Shown here: positions 55,983 to 64,000 of the stretch, in pieces | Numbering within the stretch: position 1 is the first letter of the stretch | Layout of the letters: every line of letters starts with the position of its first letter | Assembly (NCBI RefSeq): GCF_002968015.1 | Contig: NZ_PUIP01000002.1 | Coordinates: 186,001-250,000, forward strand | DNA: 64,000 bases | Direction of reading: 5' to 3' | DNA from: Massilia phosphatilytica | GTDB taxonomy: Bacteria; Pseudomonadota; Gammaproteobacteria; Burkholderiales; Burkholderiaceae_D | Notes under the pieces: model-generated | Told to the model about the DNA's origin: nothing | The model's input: only the letters and a program-made list of their open reading frames with translations | Databases searched by the model: none | Position numbers and translations under genes: made by a program

Positions 55983-57482
55983 ATGATCGACATTCACTCC
56001 CTGCTGGCCTCGCTCCCCGCCCGCATCGACGCCATCCCGCGCACCGCGGCCGCGCGCACGCCCGATGCCCCTGCCCTGGTCGACGCCGGCCGCACGCTCA
56101 CCTACCGCGACCTGGCCGACCTCGTCGACCGCCGCGCCGACCAGTTGCGCGCACGCGGCGTGCGTCCCGGCGACCGCGTGCTGCTGGCCAGCGAGAATTG
56201 CGCGGACCAGATCGCGCTCATCTTCGCCGCGGCCGCCGTCGGTGCGTGGATCGTCAATGTCAACCCGCGCCTGACCGCGCCCGAGCTGGACGCGATCCGC
56301 GCACACGCCGGCGCGCGCCTCGCGCTGTACACGGCGGCCGTGTCGCCCGAGGCCGAGGCGCATGCGGCCCGCACGGCCGCTGCATTCGACGACGGCCTGA
56401 TGGTCGGTCCGCTGAATGACGACTGTACTCCCGAACAGGACGCGGACGTCGCCGCCCTGCTCTATACGACGGGCACGACGGGCAAGCCGAAGGGCGTGAT
56501 GCTGAGCCACCGCAGCCTGCTGTTCGTGGCCGCCGTGTCGAGCCGGCTGCGCGGTCTCGCGCCGGGCGACAACGCCTGGGGCGTGCTGCCGATCTCGCAC
56601 GTGTACGGCCTGACGTCGGTGATGCTGGGCACGCTCAGCGCCGGTGCCTGCCTGCACCTGACGCCCCGCTTCACGCCCGAAGGCATGCTCGCGGCCATCC
56701 GCGACGACGGCCTGTCCATCGTGCAGGGCGTGCCTGCGATGTATGCGCGGCTGCTGGAGCATGTGGGCGAGAGCGGTCCATTGCCGTCGCGCCTGCGCTT
56801 CGCGTACGCCGGCGGCTCGCCGCTCGACCCCGCGTTGAAAGTAGCCGTCGAACGCCTGCTGGGCGTCCCGCTGCACAACGGCTACGGCTTGTCCGAGGCG
56901 GCGCCCACGGTCAGCCAGACCCGCCTGGATGCGCCGCGGTCCGACACGTCCGTCGGCCTGCCGATTCCCGGCGTCGAGGTGCGCGTCGTCGGCAAGGATG
57001 GACTGGACGTGGGCGCTGGCGACGCGGGCGAACTGTGGGTGCGCGGACCGAACCTGATGCGCGGCTATTACCGCGACCCGGAGACGACGGCCGCGGCGCT
57101 GCGTCCCGGCGGCTGGCTGAACACGGGCGACATGGCGCGGCGCGCTGCGGACGGCGCGCTGTTCATCGTGGGCCGCACGAAGGAGCTGATCATCCGGTCC
57201 GGTTTCAATGTCTATCCGCTGGAAGTGGAAACGGTGCTGAACGCGCATCCGGGCGTGACGCAGTCGGCCGTCGTGGGCCGGCTGGTCGCCGGCGGCAACG
57301 AGGAAGTCGTCGCCTTCGTGCAGCCGGATCCGCGCCGCACGCCATCGGAAACCGAGCTGCGCGCGTGGGCCGCGGCACGGCTGGCGCCGTATAAACGGCC
57401 GGCGCGCATCGTGCTGATGGCCGCGCTGCCGGCGGCGGCGAACGGCAAGGTGCTCAAGCACGTTCTCAAGGGCATGGCCTGA
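55983..57482 (+). CDS. acyl-CoA synthetase (AMP-forming, class I adenylating)
   Basis: A 499-residue acid-CoA ligase. The AMP-binding loop YTTGTTGKPKG is at residues 161-171. NGYGLSEAAPTVSQ (A5-type) and the C-terminal hinge GRTKELIIRSGFNVYPLEVE follow, and the catalytic Lys is in ANGKVLKHV near residue 489. It makes an acyl-AMP then a CoA thioester from an unknown acid. It is divergent from the formate dehydrogenase operon across 63 bp. An oxalate-CoA ligase role would link it to formate, but nothing in the sequence proves that. The 63-bp spacer has AT-rich TAATATACT at 55950-55958, likely a shared promoter region. Confidence 0.85.
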   Translation: MIDIHSLLASLPARIDAIPRTAAARTPDAPALVDAGRTLTYRDLADLVDRRADQLRARGVRPGDRVLLASENCADQIALIFAAAAVGAWIVNVNPRLTAPELDAIRAHAGARLALYTAAVSPEAEAHAARTAAAFDDGLMVGPLNDDCTPEQDADVAALLYTTGTTGKPKGVMLSHRSLLFVAAVSSRLRGLAPGDNAWGVLPISHVYGLTSVMLGTLSAGACLHLTPRFTPEGMLAAIRDDGLSIVQGVPAMYARLLEHVGESGPLPSRLRFAYAGGSPLDPALKVAVERLLGVPLHNGYGLSEAAPTVSQTRLDAPRSDTSVGLPIPGVEVRVVGKDGLDVGAGDAGELWVRGPNLMRGYYRDPETTAAALRPGGWLNTGDMARRAADGALFIVGRTKELIIRSGFNVYPLEVETVLNAHPGVTQSAVVGRLVAGGNEEVVAFVQPDPRRTPSETELRAWAAARLAPYKRPARIVLMAALPAAANGKVLKHVLKGMA

Positions 57483-57483
57483 A

Positions 57484-58590
57484 TCACGGCACGGCCGGCG
57501 CCTCCGCATCCAGCGCGTGGGCGATGCCGTTGACGAGCGTGCGCAGGCGCCCCAGCGTGCCGCCGTCGATCTCGTTCGACAGCACGACGATGGCCATGCC
57601 GTTGTCGGGATACAGGACCAGCATGCTGGCGTAACCGGGCTGCGTGCCGTCCTGGAACAGCACGCGGCGCCCGCCCTGCCGCAGGATCTGCCAGTTCAGG
57701 CCGGCCGTGTAGTCGCCGGCGTGGTCGGCCGGCTGGTGCGCCAGCCGCACGGCGGGATCCTGTTCCGCCAGGTGCCAGCGGGCGTAGGCGAGCATGTCCG
57801 CCAGCGTGGACTTGAGGGCGCCGGCCGCCTGGATCTGCGCCGGAAACGCCGGTTGCGGCGCGCCCCCTTCATAGCCGGTGGCCAGGCGCGAGTGCTGCTG
57901 CGCTGTCGGCGTGATGCAGGTATCGGGCATGCCGAGCGGCGCGGCGATGCGGTCGCGCACCAGCGCCTCGAACGAGACACCGTAGACCCGCTCCAGGATG
58001 TAGCCGGCCAGTTGCGCCGCGGCGTTCGAATAGCCGAAGCGCGTCCCCGGCGGCGCGGCGAGCTTCACCCGGTGCAGCGCCGCGTAAAAGTCGGCACGGC
58101 TCGCCCCGGCGATGGCCGTACGCAAGCGCTGGGGATACGGGACGTCGCTTGGGCCGTCCGGCACGTCCGGCAACAGGTGCGGCAGGCCGGACACGTGGTT
58201 GACGAGGTGATGGATGCGGATCGGCTGCCCGTCGATCGCGAGGTTCGGATAGTCGCCGTCGAGGTAGCGGCGGATGTCGTCGTCCAGCGCCAGCCGGCCG
58301 TCGATCTGCGCCTGCGCGAGCAGCGTGCCCGTGAAGGTCTTGGTCAGCGACGCGATCGGATACAGTGTGCGGTCATCGGGGAGCGGGTGGCCGTAGTGAC
58401 GGGTGGATGCGGTCCCTGCCCCGATGACGCCGACCGACAGGCCGACGGCACGCGGATCGGCCATGAAGCCGGCGGCCGCATCGGCAATGGCGGCGGCCAT
58501 GGCATCGGCTGCCTGCGCGCCCTGGAATACGCCCAGCAGCGGCAGCGCCAGCAACAGGGCCGTGGCGCGTCGTCGTCGTTCGCTCTGCAT
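57484..58590 (-). CDS. exported serine hydrolase (class C beta-lactamase-like)
   Basis: A 368-residue periplasmic or secreted protein of the beta-lactamase/DD-peptidase clan. The signal peptide is MQSERRRRATALLLALPLLGVFQGAQA. The nucleophile motif S81-L-T-K84 (PIASLTKTFTGTLL) and YSN (in RFGYSNAAAQL) are present; the third motif is a relaxed DGT. Substrates are often esters or peptides, not antibiotics. It converges with the acyl-CoA synthetase: the stop codons are one base apart, with no room for a terminator. Confidence 0.85.
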   Translation of the reverse strand: MQSERRRRATALLLALPLLGVFQGAQAADAMAAAIADAAAGFMADPRAVGLSVGVIGAGTASTRHYGHPLPDDRTLYPIASLTKTFTGTLLAQAQIDGRLALDDDIRRYLDGDYPNLAIDGQPIRIHHLVNHVSGLPHLLPDVPDGPSDVPYPQRLRTAIAGASRADFYAALHRVKLAAPPGTRFGYSNAAAQLAGYILERVYGVSFEALVRDRIAAPLGMPDTCITPTAQQHSRLATGYEGGAPQPAFPAQIQAAGALKSTLADMLAYARWHLAEQDPAVRLAHQPADHAGDYTAGLNWQILRQGGRRVLFQDGTQPGYASMLVLYPDNGMAIVVLSNEIDGGTLGRLRTLVNGIAHALDAEAPAVP

Positions 58591-58696
58591 CGTGCCGTCC
58601 TTTCGTCATGTCCGATAGCGGGACTGTAGCGAAAGGGGTTGCCTGGCTCGACGGCATTGCGACGGAACGTCCGATTCGTACGCCAGGCCGTCGAAA

Positions 58697-58933
58697 TCAC
58701 CGCCTCCTCTTCTTCCAGTCGTACCCCGGCCCCGTCACATCCACCCCGGGATGCCCGACGACGTCCGGATGCTCGGAACACATCGTCACGTAGCGCACGC
58801 CCTCGCCTTCGCGCTGGCGCCGCCGCAGGTCTTCCATGAAGCGCATCGCCTCGACCATCGCGGCCGTGTCGAACGGCTGCGCATGCGGGGTGCTGTGCCC
58901 ATCTTCTTCGATCGTCCAGTAGACCATGTACAT
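58697..58933 (-). CDS. 78-residue protein of unknown family
   Basis: GGAGGAAG stands 4-11 nt before the ATG at 58933, an excellent ribosome site. The product starts MYMVYWTIEEDG, has no signal or membrane helix, and carries a helical stretch AAMVEAMRFMEDLRRRQREGEG in the middle. It ends in a basic DWKKRRR tail. The compact fold-like sequence and the strong start support a real gene. An ATG at 58981 would extend it by 16 poor codons. I do not recognise its family. Confidence 0.65.
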   Translation of the reverse strand: MYMVYWTIEEDGHSTPHAQPFDTAAMVEAMRFMEDLRRRQREGEGVRYVTMCSEHPDVVGHPGVDVTGPGYDWKKRRR

Positions 58934-59009
58934 CTTGCTTCCTCCTGCCTGCATCGTGTGGGCGTGCGCATGACCTGTCAAGGGCGCGATAGCAAAGACC
59001 GATAGTACG

Positions 59010-59023
59010 TAGGACTTGTCCTA
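59010..59023. promoter_or_regulatory. perfect inverted repeat TAGGAC-TT-GTCCTA
   Basis: Arms TAGGAC and GTCCTA with a 2-base centre, 87 bp before the GH1/RmlD fusion gene and 76 bp from the small gene on the other strand. It is operator-sized and sits between divergent genes. The region just after it (AAATCCGGTCTATATG) is AT-rich. Confidence 0.4.
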
Positions 59024-59109
59024 AATCCGGTCTATATGTTCGCCATCCCACATAAGAAGCCGGGTTCGGCGTCTAGTCTTACGTCTTGGATCAACAGCAG
59101 GACATGCAC

Positions 59110-61362
59110 ATGAATCTTAACAACCATATCCAGCCAGCAAGCTCGCCACTCCAGCTCTGGGGCGGCCTCGAATGCACCGTCAACCGCGTACGCGATCAGT
59201 ACTTCTCCCAAATGGAACGCAACGGACATGCCGAACGGCTTCAGGACCTGGAGCGGTTCGCTTCACTCGGCATTCGCGCCATCCGCTACCCCGTCCTGTG
59301 GGAACGCACCGCGCCCGACGGCATCGACTCGGCCGACTGGTCGTGGTCCGACGAACGCCTGCCCGTGCTGCAGCAACTGGGCGTGACGCCCATCGTCGGC
59401 CTCGTCCACCACGGCAGCGGCCCGCGCCACACGAGCCTCGTGTCCCCCGACTTCGCCGAGAAACTGGCGGAATACGCCGGCGCCGTCGCGCGCCGCTACC
59501 CATGGGTCGAGTACTGGACGCCCGTCAACGAGCCCTGCACGACCGCGCGCTTCTCCGGCCTCAACGGCGTCTGGTATCCGCACGACACGAGCGAACAGGG
59601 CTTCATCCGCGCCCTCATCAACCAGTGCCGCGCCGTCGTGCTGTCGATGCAGGCGATCCGCGCCGTGAACCCGAATGCCAAGCTCGTCCAGACGGACGAT
59701 CTGTCGCGCACCTACGGGACGCCCGAGATGGCGGAGATCGCCAATTTCTTCAACGAACGCCGCTGGCTGGCGTGGGACATGTTGTGCGGGAAGATCGACC
59801 CCGGCCACGCGCTGTGGGACTACCTGCTCGAGAACGGCGCGGGCGCCGACGAACTCCTGTGGTTCAAGGACAATGCCTGCCCGCCGGACATCATCGGCGT
59901 CAACTACTACATCACGAGCGAGCGCTGGCTCGACCACCGCGTCGAGCGCTATCCGGAAAGCCACCGCACCCAGTACCGCGGCATCCCGCACGCGGACATC
60001 GAATGCCCGCGCGTGCTGGCCACGCCGACGCCGGGCATCGGCCCGCTGCTGCAGGAAACGTGGGACCGCTACGGCCTGCCGGTCGCCGTCACCGAGGCGC
60101 ACATCGACGCCAACCGCGAAGATCAGCTGCGCTGGCTCGTGGAGATCTGGAACGCCGCCAGGAAGGTCCAGCAGGGCGGCGCCGACATCCGCGCCGTCAC
60201 CGTGTGGGCCCTGCTCGGCTCGTTCGACTGGAACTGCCTCGTCACCGAATGCCGCGGCTATTACGAGCCCGGCCCGTTCGACGTGCGCGGCCCGCAGCCG
60301 CGTCCGACCGCGGTCGCCAACCTGATGCGCGAACTGGCCAGCGGCCGGCCTCTGTCGCACCCCGTGCTGCAGGGCCAGGGCTGGTGGCGCCGTCCGGGCC
60401 GCTTCTTCGCGAAGCCGGTGGCGACCCGCACCGCCGTCGCCGACATCGCCGAGCGCGGCGCGTTCCGCTCGACCTTCCCGCAGCCGATCCTGATCATCGG
60501 CGCGACGGGCACCCTGGGCCGCGCCTTTGCCCGCATCTGCGAGCGGCGCAACCTCGCGTACCACCTGCTCACGCGCCAGGACATGGACATCGCCGATCCG
60601 GCGTCCGTCGAGGCCGCGATCGTGCGCTTCAAGCCATGGGCCATCATCAACGCGGGCGGTTACGTGCGCGTGGACGATGCCGAGGGCGACATCGACCGCT
60701 GCATGCGCGAGAACGCGCACGGCCCGACCGTGCTGGCGCTCGCCGCCATCCGTCACGCGCTGCGTTTCATGACCTTCTCCAGCGACCTCGTGTTCGACGG
60801 GACACTCGACCGGCCGTACGTGGAATCGGACAAGGTGGCGCCGCTGGGCGTGTACGGCCGCAGCAAGGCCGATGCGGAACGGCGCGTGCTCGATTCCGAC
60901 CCGCAGGCCCTCGTCATCCGCACGAGCGCCTTCTTCGGTCCGTGGGACGAGCACAATGTCGTCACGCGAGCCCTCGACGCGCTCGACGGGGGCCGGCCGT
61001 TCACGGCGGCGGCCGACCAGGTCGTGTCGCCCACCTACGTGCCCGACCTGGTGAATACCTGCCTCGACCTGCTGATCGACCGCGAATGCGGCCTCTGGCA
61101 CCTGACCAACGGCGCCGCGATGAGCTGGGCCGATCTGGTACGCCGGGCCTGCGCGGCGGCGGGCGTCGACGACAGCCGGCTGGAAGAGCGCACGACCGCC
61201 GGGCTCGACCTGCGCGCGGCCCGTCCCTGCAACAGCGCGATGAGCAGCGAACGGGGCCTGTTGCTGCCATCGTTCGATGACGCGCTGGCCCGCTACCTGC
61301 GCGAGCGCGAGCTGCTGTCGAAACGGGCGAACGACGTCGAACCGGCGCATTACGCCAGCTGA
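59110..61362 (+). CDS. GH1-like glycosidase fused to an RmlD-like sugar-nucleotide reductase
   Basis: A 750-residue two-domain protein. Residues 1 to about 425 resemble family 1 glycosidases: TPVNEPCTTARF has the acid/base Glu and PVAVTEAHID the region of the nucleophile Glu. From about 455 an NAD-binding extended SDR follows: LIIGATGTLGRAF is the dinucleotide loop and YGRSKADAE the catalytic YxxxK. It is closest to dTDP-4-dehydrorhamnose reductase. No signal peptide, so cytoplasmic. AGGA before ATG 59110 supports that start; ATG 59104 is close behind. The fusion suggests one enzyme that trims and then remodels a sugar. No rml genes are adjacent. Confidence 0.82.
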   Translation: MNLNNHIQPASSPLQLWGGLECTVNRVRDQYFSQMERNGHAERLQDLERFASLGIRAIRYPVLWERTAPDGIDSADWSWSDERLPVLQQLGVTPIVGLVHHGSGPRHTSLVSPDFAEKLAEYAGAVARRYPWVEYWTPVNEPCTTARFSGLNGVWYPHDTSEQGFIRALINQCRAVVLSMQAIRAVNPNAKLVQTDDLSRTYGTPEMAEIANFFNERRWLAWDMLCGKIDPGHALWDYLLENGAGADELLWFKDNACPPDIIGVNYYITSERWLDHRVERYPESHRTQYRGIPHADIECPRVLATPTPGIGPLLQETWDRYGLPVAVTEAHIDANREDQLRWLVEIWNAARKVQQGGADIRAVTVWALLGSFDWNCLVTECRGYYEPGPFDVRGPQPRPTAVANLMRELASGRPLSHPVLQGQGWWRRPGRFFAKPVATRTAVADIAERGAFRSTFPQPILIIGATGTLGRAFARICERRNLAYHLLTRQDMDIADPASVEAAIVRFKPWAIINAGGYVRVDDAEGDIDRCMRENAHGPTVLALAAIRHALRFMTFSSDLVFDGTLDRPYVESDKVAPLGVYGRSKADAERRVLDSDPQALVIRTSAFFGPWDEHNVVTRALDALDGGRPFTAAADQVVSPTYVPDLVNTCLDLLIDRECGLWHLTNGAAMSWADLVRRACAAAGVDDSRLEERTTAGLDLRAARPCNSAMSSERGLLLPSFDDALARYLRERELLSKRANDVEPAHYAS

Positions 61363-61375
61363 TAGTTGCCGCATG

Positions 61376-61409
61376 AACACAACCGCACGCGTCCGCGTAC
61401 GGTTGTGTT
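61376..61409 (+). terminator. hairpin after the GH1/RmlD gene
   Basis: AACACAACCG and CGGTTGTGTT form a 10-bp stem, extended inside by ACGCG/CGCGT. It lies 13 bp after the stop. There is no T-run, so termination is uncertain. Confidence 0.4.
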
Positions 61410-61459
61410 ACCGCTACATTAAAATCTGACAAGGCGTATTTACCGGCGGAATTTCTTTA

Positions 61460-61484
61460 GTTACACTACGTTACTTAGCGTTAC
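61460..61484 (+). promoter_or_regulatory. three GTTAC repeats with exact 10-bp period
   Basis: GTTAC at 61460, 61470 and 61480, each separated by 5 bp, so all three face the same side of the helix. This is the arrangement of OmpR/PhoB-type response-regulator boxes such as the PhoP and PmrA boxes. They end 25 bp before a short upstream frame and 120 bp before the VirK/YbjX gene. Confidence 0.55.
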
Positions 61485-61509
61485 TTTACGCAACCTTGGT
61501 GTGACTGAC

Positions 61510-61608
61510 ATGTCCGACTTTCCTCGCCCGCCGCTACCCGCGGTGTCCGGTACCCAGGCAGGCTACCGCCTGCTTTCCCTTCCCGCCGCGGCCGGGCGGT
61601 CGGCATGA
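61510..61608 (+). CDS. 32-codon upstream frame overlapping the VirK/YbjX start
   Basis: ATG at 61510 opens a 32-residue frame beginning MSDFPRPPLPAVSGTQAGYR and ending with TGA at 61606-61608. The stop overlaps the ATG of the next gene (ATGA). The product is rich in Pro, Ala, Leu and Arg without a recognised family. There is no strong ribosome site. It may be a leader peptide that couples translation, or chance. Confidence 0.35.
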   Translation: MSDFPRPPLPAVSGTQAGYRLLSLPAAAGRSA

Positions 61609-62546
61609 AACTCTATCGCGAAGAACATGGCTGGACCGAGCGCCTGCTTGCGTCGGCCCTCCCGTCCGTCACGCTGCGCTCGGCCGTGCCGCCGCACCTG
61701 GCGGGTTTCAGGTCCACCCGCGAATACGCGAAGATCTGCATGCGCGCCGCGCTGCACCCGCGCCAGACGCCGCAGTGGCTGCACCTGCTCAACTCGCACC
61801 CGGCATTTTCGGAATACGTGCGCAACTGCCCACGTTTCCTGTACAAGGTCTACCGCCCGTACATCAGCCACACGCTGACTGCGGCCGCGCGCCTGGACGC
61901 GATCCGCGCGCACTACGAATTCATGTTCCGGCGCGGCCTGGGCCAGGTGCTGGCGCGCGCCAGCCTGGGGCCCGTCGTGCTGGCCGAAGCGGAAGGTAAA
62001 AGCGGCCTGCCCTACCAGATCCAGCTGCGCACCGTGAACATGTTCGACCGCGAGGGCGAACTGGTGCTGCAGATGGCCCAGGACGACAAGGCGCTGTACA
62101 CGGTGGCGTTCACGGTGGCGCCGCGCGACGGCCGCCTGGCCGTCAGCATCGGTTGCATCCAGGGCGGCAAGACGGAGGATGCGCGCGAGGCGATCCGCAC
62201 GGCCACGCGCGACCTGCACGGCATCCGGCCGAAGCAGCTGATGGCGACGCTCGTGCGCCAGCTGGGCCACGACTACGGGTGCGCACGGATGCTGATGGTC
62301 TCGAACCGCAACCGCGTGATCTACAAGGCGATCCGCAACGGCCGCGTGCTGGCCGACTACGACCAGCTGTGGGAAGAACTGGGCGCGCGCAAGCGGGCCG
62401 ATGGCGATTGGGAACTCGACTGCGCGCCGGTGGCGGCGCCGGACCTGGACAGCATTCCCTCCAAGAAGCGGTCGGAGGCGCGCAAGCGGCATGAGCTCGT
62501 GAGCCGCATGGCCGATTCGGTGTGCGAGAGCTTGAGGGCCCGGTAG
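61605..62546 (+). CDS. VirK/YbjX family protein (DUF535)
   Basis: A 313-residue cytoplasmic protein of the VirK/YbjX family. HPRQTPQWLHLLNSHPAFSEYVRNCPRFLYKVYRPY is a family block, and QGGKTEDAREAIRTATRDLHGIRPKQLMATLVRQL the more conserved C-terminal one. In Shigella and Salmonella, relatives affect virulence and resistance to antimicrobial peptides, and expression there depends on PhoP. The upstream GTTAC triplet could have a matching role; this is inference. The stop is one base from the convergent waaF stop. Confidence 0.85.
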   Translation: MKLYREEHGWTERLLASALPSVTLRSAVPPHLAGFRSTREYAKICMRAALHPRQTPQWLHLLNSHPAFSEYVRNCPRFLYKVYRPYISHTLTAAARLDAIRAHYEFMFRRGLGQVLARASLGPVVLAEAEGKSGLPYQIQLRTVNMFDREGELVLQMAQDDKALYTVAFTVAPRDGRLAVSIGCIQGGKTEDAREAIRTATRDLHGIRPKQLMATLVRQLGHDYGCARMLMVSNRNRVIYKAIRNGRVLADYDQLWEELGARKRADGDWELDCAPVAAPDLDSIPSKKRSEARKRHELVSRMADSVCESLRAR

Positions 62547-62547
62547 G

Positions 62548-63602
62548 TTACGCGCGCACGGCGCTGGCCGGCATGAGAATCGGCACCAGCTCGCTCCACA
62601 CCCTCTCCACGCTCATCTTGTTCATGCAATCGTGATGCCCGAGCGGGCACTCGCGCTTGCGGCACGGCGAGCATTCCAGGCGCAGCGACACCGTCCGCGC
62701 CACTTCCGACAGCGGCGGCGCGTAATCCGGGTCCGTCGAGCCATACAGGGCCACCACCGGCCGGTTCAGCGCGGATGCGATGTGCAGCAGGCCGGAATCG
62801 TTGGAGACGACGGCGCTCGCCTGCGCCAGCAGGGCGATGGCGTCGTCGAGCGACGTCTGGCCGGCCAGGTTCAGTACTGCGGAGCCAGCCCCGCCGGCAT
62901 ACTGCTGGACCAGCTCGCACGTCTCGCGATCGTTCGGGGAACCCAGCAGCAGCACCTGCACGTTCGGCACGGTACTGACCACCCGGGCCGCCAGCAGTCC
63001 GTAGCTCTTGGGCGGCCAGCGCTTGGCGATGCCGAATTCGGCACCGGGTGCGAACGCGACGAGCGGACGCGTGAGGTCGACGCCGAGGCGCTTCCCGACT
63101 TGTTCCGTTTCTTCCCCGCCGACGACGAGAAAGGGCCGCGCCAGCTTGCCGGGAAGCGGCACCTCGGGCTCGCGCGCGAGGGCCGCGTAGAACGGCACCA
63201 TCGAGCGGCGCGGCTGGTCGTCGTGGTGCATGACGTTGACCATCCCGTAGCGCATTTCGCCCTTGTAGCCCACGCGGCGCGGGATGCGGGCCAGCCACGG
63301 GATCAGCGCGTATTTCAGGGTATTGGGCAGAACGTAGGCATCGCTGTAGCCGCGTTCCTTGAGCAGTCGCGCATAGCGCCAGCGTTCGCCCAGCTGCAGT
63401 GCGCGATGGCGGAACGGCGTCACCAGGATGTCGTCCGCCTCCTGGATGCGGCGCCACACGGGCACCACCTGCGGTGGCGCCAGCACGTCGATGGCGCGCT
63501 CCGGATGAGCCTGCTTGAGCAGGCGCAGCAGGGGCTGGGCCATCACGGCATCGCCGATCCAGTTCGGCGAGATGACGAGGGTCCGCTGTTCTCTTTCCTT
63601 GG

Positions 63603-63606
<4 letters not shown>
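62548..63606 (-). CDS. waaF: ADP-heptose:LPS heptosyltransferase II
   Basis: A 352-residue GT9 enzyme that adds the second heptose to the lipopolysaccharide inner core. [19 protein letters not shown] opens the fold; [13 protein letters not shown] and [31 protein letters not shown] are diagnostic for WaaF, as is the late Cys cluster in [20 protein letters not shown] at 63606 overlaps the msbA stop by 4 bp, so both are cotranscribed from upstream beyond the window. Confidence 0.93.

Positions 63607-64000
<394 letters not shown>

Overview
The window is GC-rich, gene-dense and chromosomal. It looks like a Betaproteobacterium of the Oxalobacteraceae, most likely Massilia, Telluria or a relative. 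The evidence is the order hemF-nadD-rsfS-rlmH-maf-rng, PEP-CTERM proteins, many secreted glycosidases, the DUF1800/DUF1501 pair and the heptosyltransferase/MsbA end. The genus is an inference from gene content. I see no rRNA, CRISPR array, prophage or insertion sequence.

Layout. 1-1.6 kb: the tail of a secreted alpha-amylase converging on a membrane diguanylate cyclase. 1.9-9.1 kb: a tandem pair of secreted M1 zinc peptidases, a DUF6702 protein and a TonB-dependent receptor. 9.1-13 kb: a 2-oxoglutarate dioxygenase and the DUF1800/DUF1501 pair. 13-17.7 kb: DUF3147 and a two-gene RND efflux system. 17.8-22.2 kb: a PEP-CTERM protein with a calcium loop, a low-complexity membrane-anchored protein, and an SGNH/MBOAT acylation pair. 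22.3-26.3 kb: tRNA-Thr(CGU), fructose-1,6-bisphosphatase and aminopeptidase N. 26.5-32.8 kb: a DUF4136 lipoprotein, quinone reductase with a coupled 48-residue membrane protein, methylglyoxal synthase, a DMT transporter, DUF2182, YebC and PurD. 32.8-38.4 kb: carbohydrate genes (GH29 fucosidase, polysaccharide deacetylase, PEP-CTERM protein, GH74-type glucanase). 38.9-43.9 kb: the hemF-to-rng housekeeping block. 43.9-48.2 kb: a Tat-exported GH2 galactosidase and a GT9 glycosyltransferase. 48.3-55.9 kb: an NAD-dependent formate dehydrogenase operon running straight into a tungstate ABC transporter. 56-64 kb: an acyl-CoA synthetase, a serine hydrolase, a GH1-like/RmlD-like fusion, a VirK/YbjX protein, WaaF and the end of MsbA.

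The most striking unit is the six-gene minus-strand operon fdhB-fdhA-fdhD-tupB-tupC-tupA. Four of its five junctions are 4-bp start/stop overlaps. The beta subunit is a natural NuoE-NuoF fusion. The arrangement suggests a tungsten formate dehydrogenase that carries its own metal supply. FdhD has only one cysteine where the well-studied family member has a CxxC pair.

Other points. Three GTTAC repeats at exact 10-bp spacing and a 32-codon overlapping upstream frame precede the VirK/YbjX gene. A perfect 21-bp palindrome lies inside a near-consensus promoter of the fucosidase. RsfS has a long Lys/Ala tail. Three genes share a TAnnnT box exactly 6 nt before their ATG, the geometry of a leaderless transcript. 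A small family of GGTGGGCA/TGCCCACC inverted repeats occurs at three intergenic sites.
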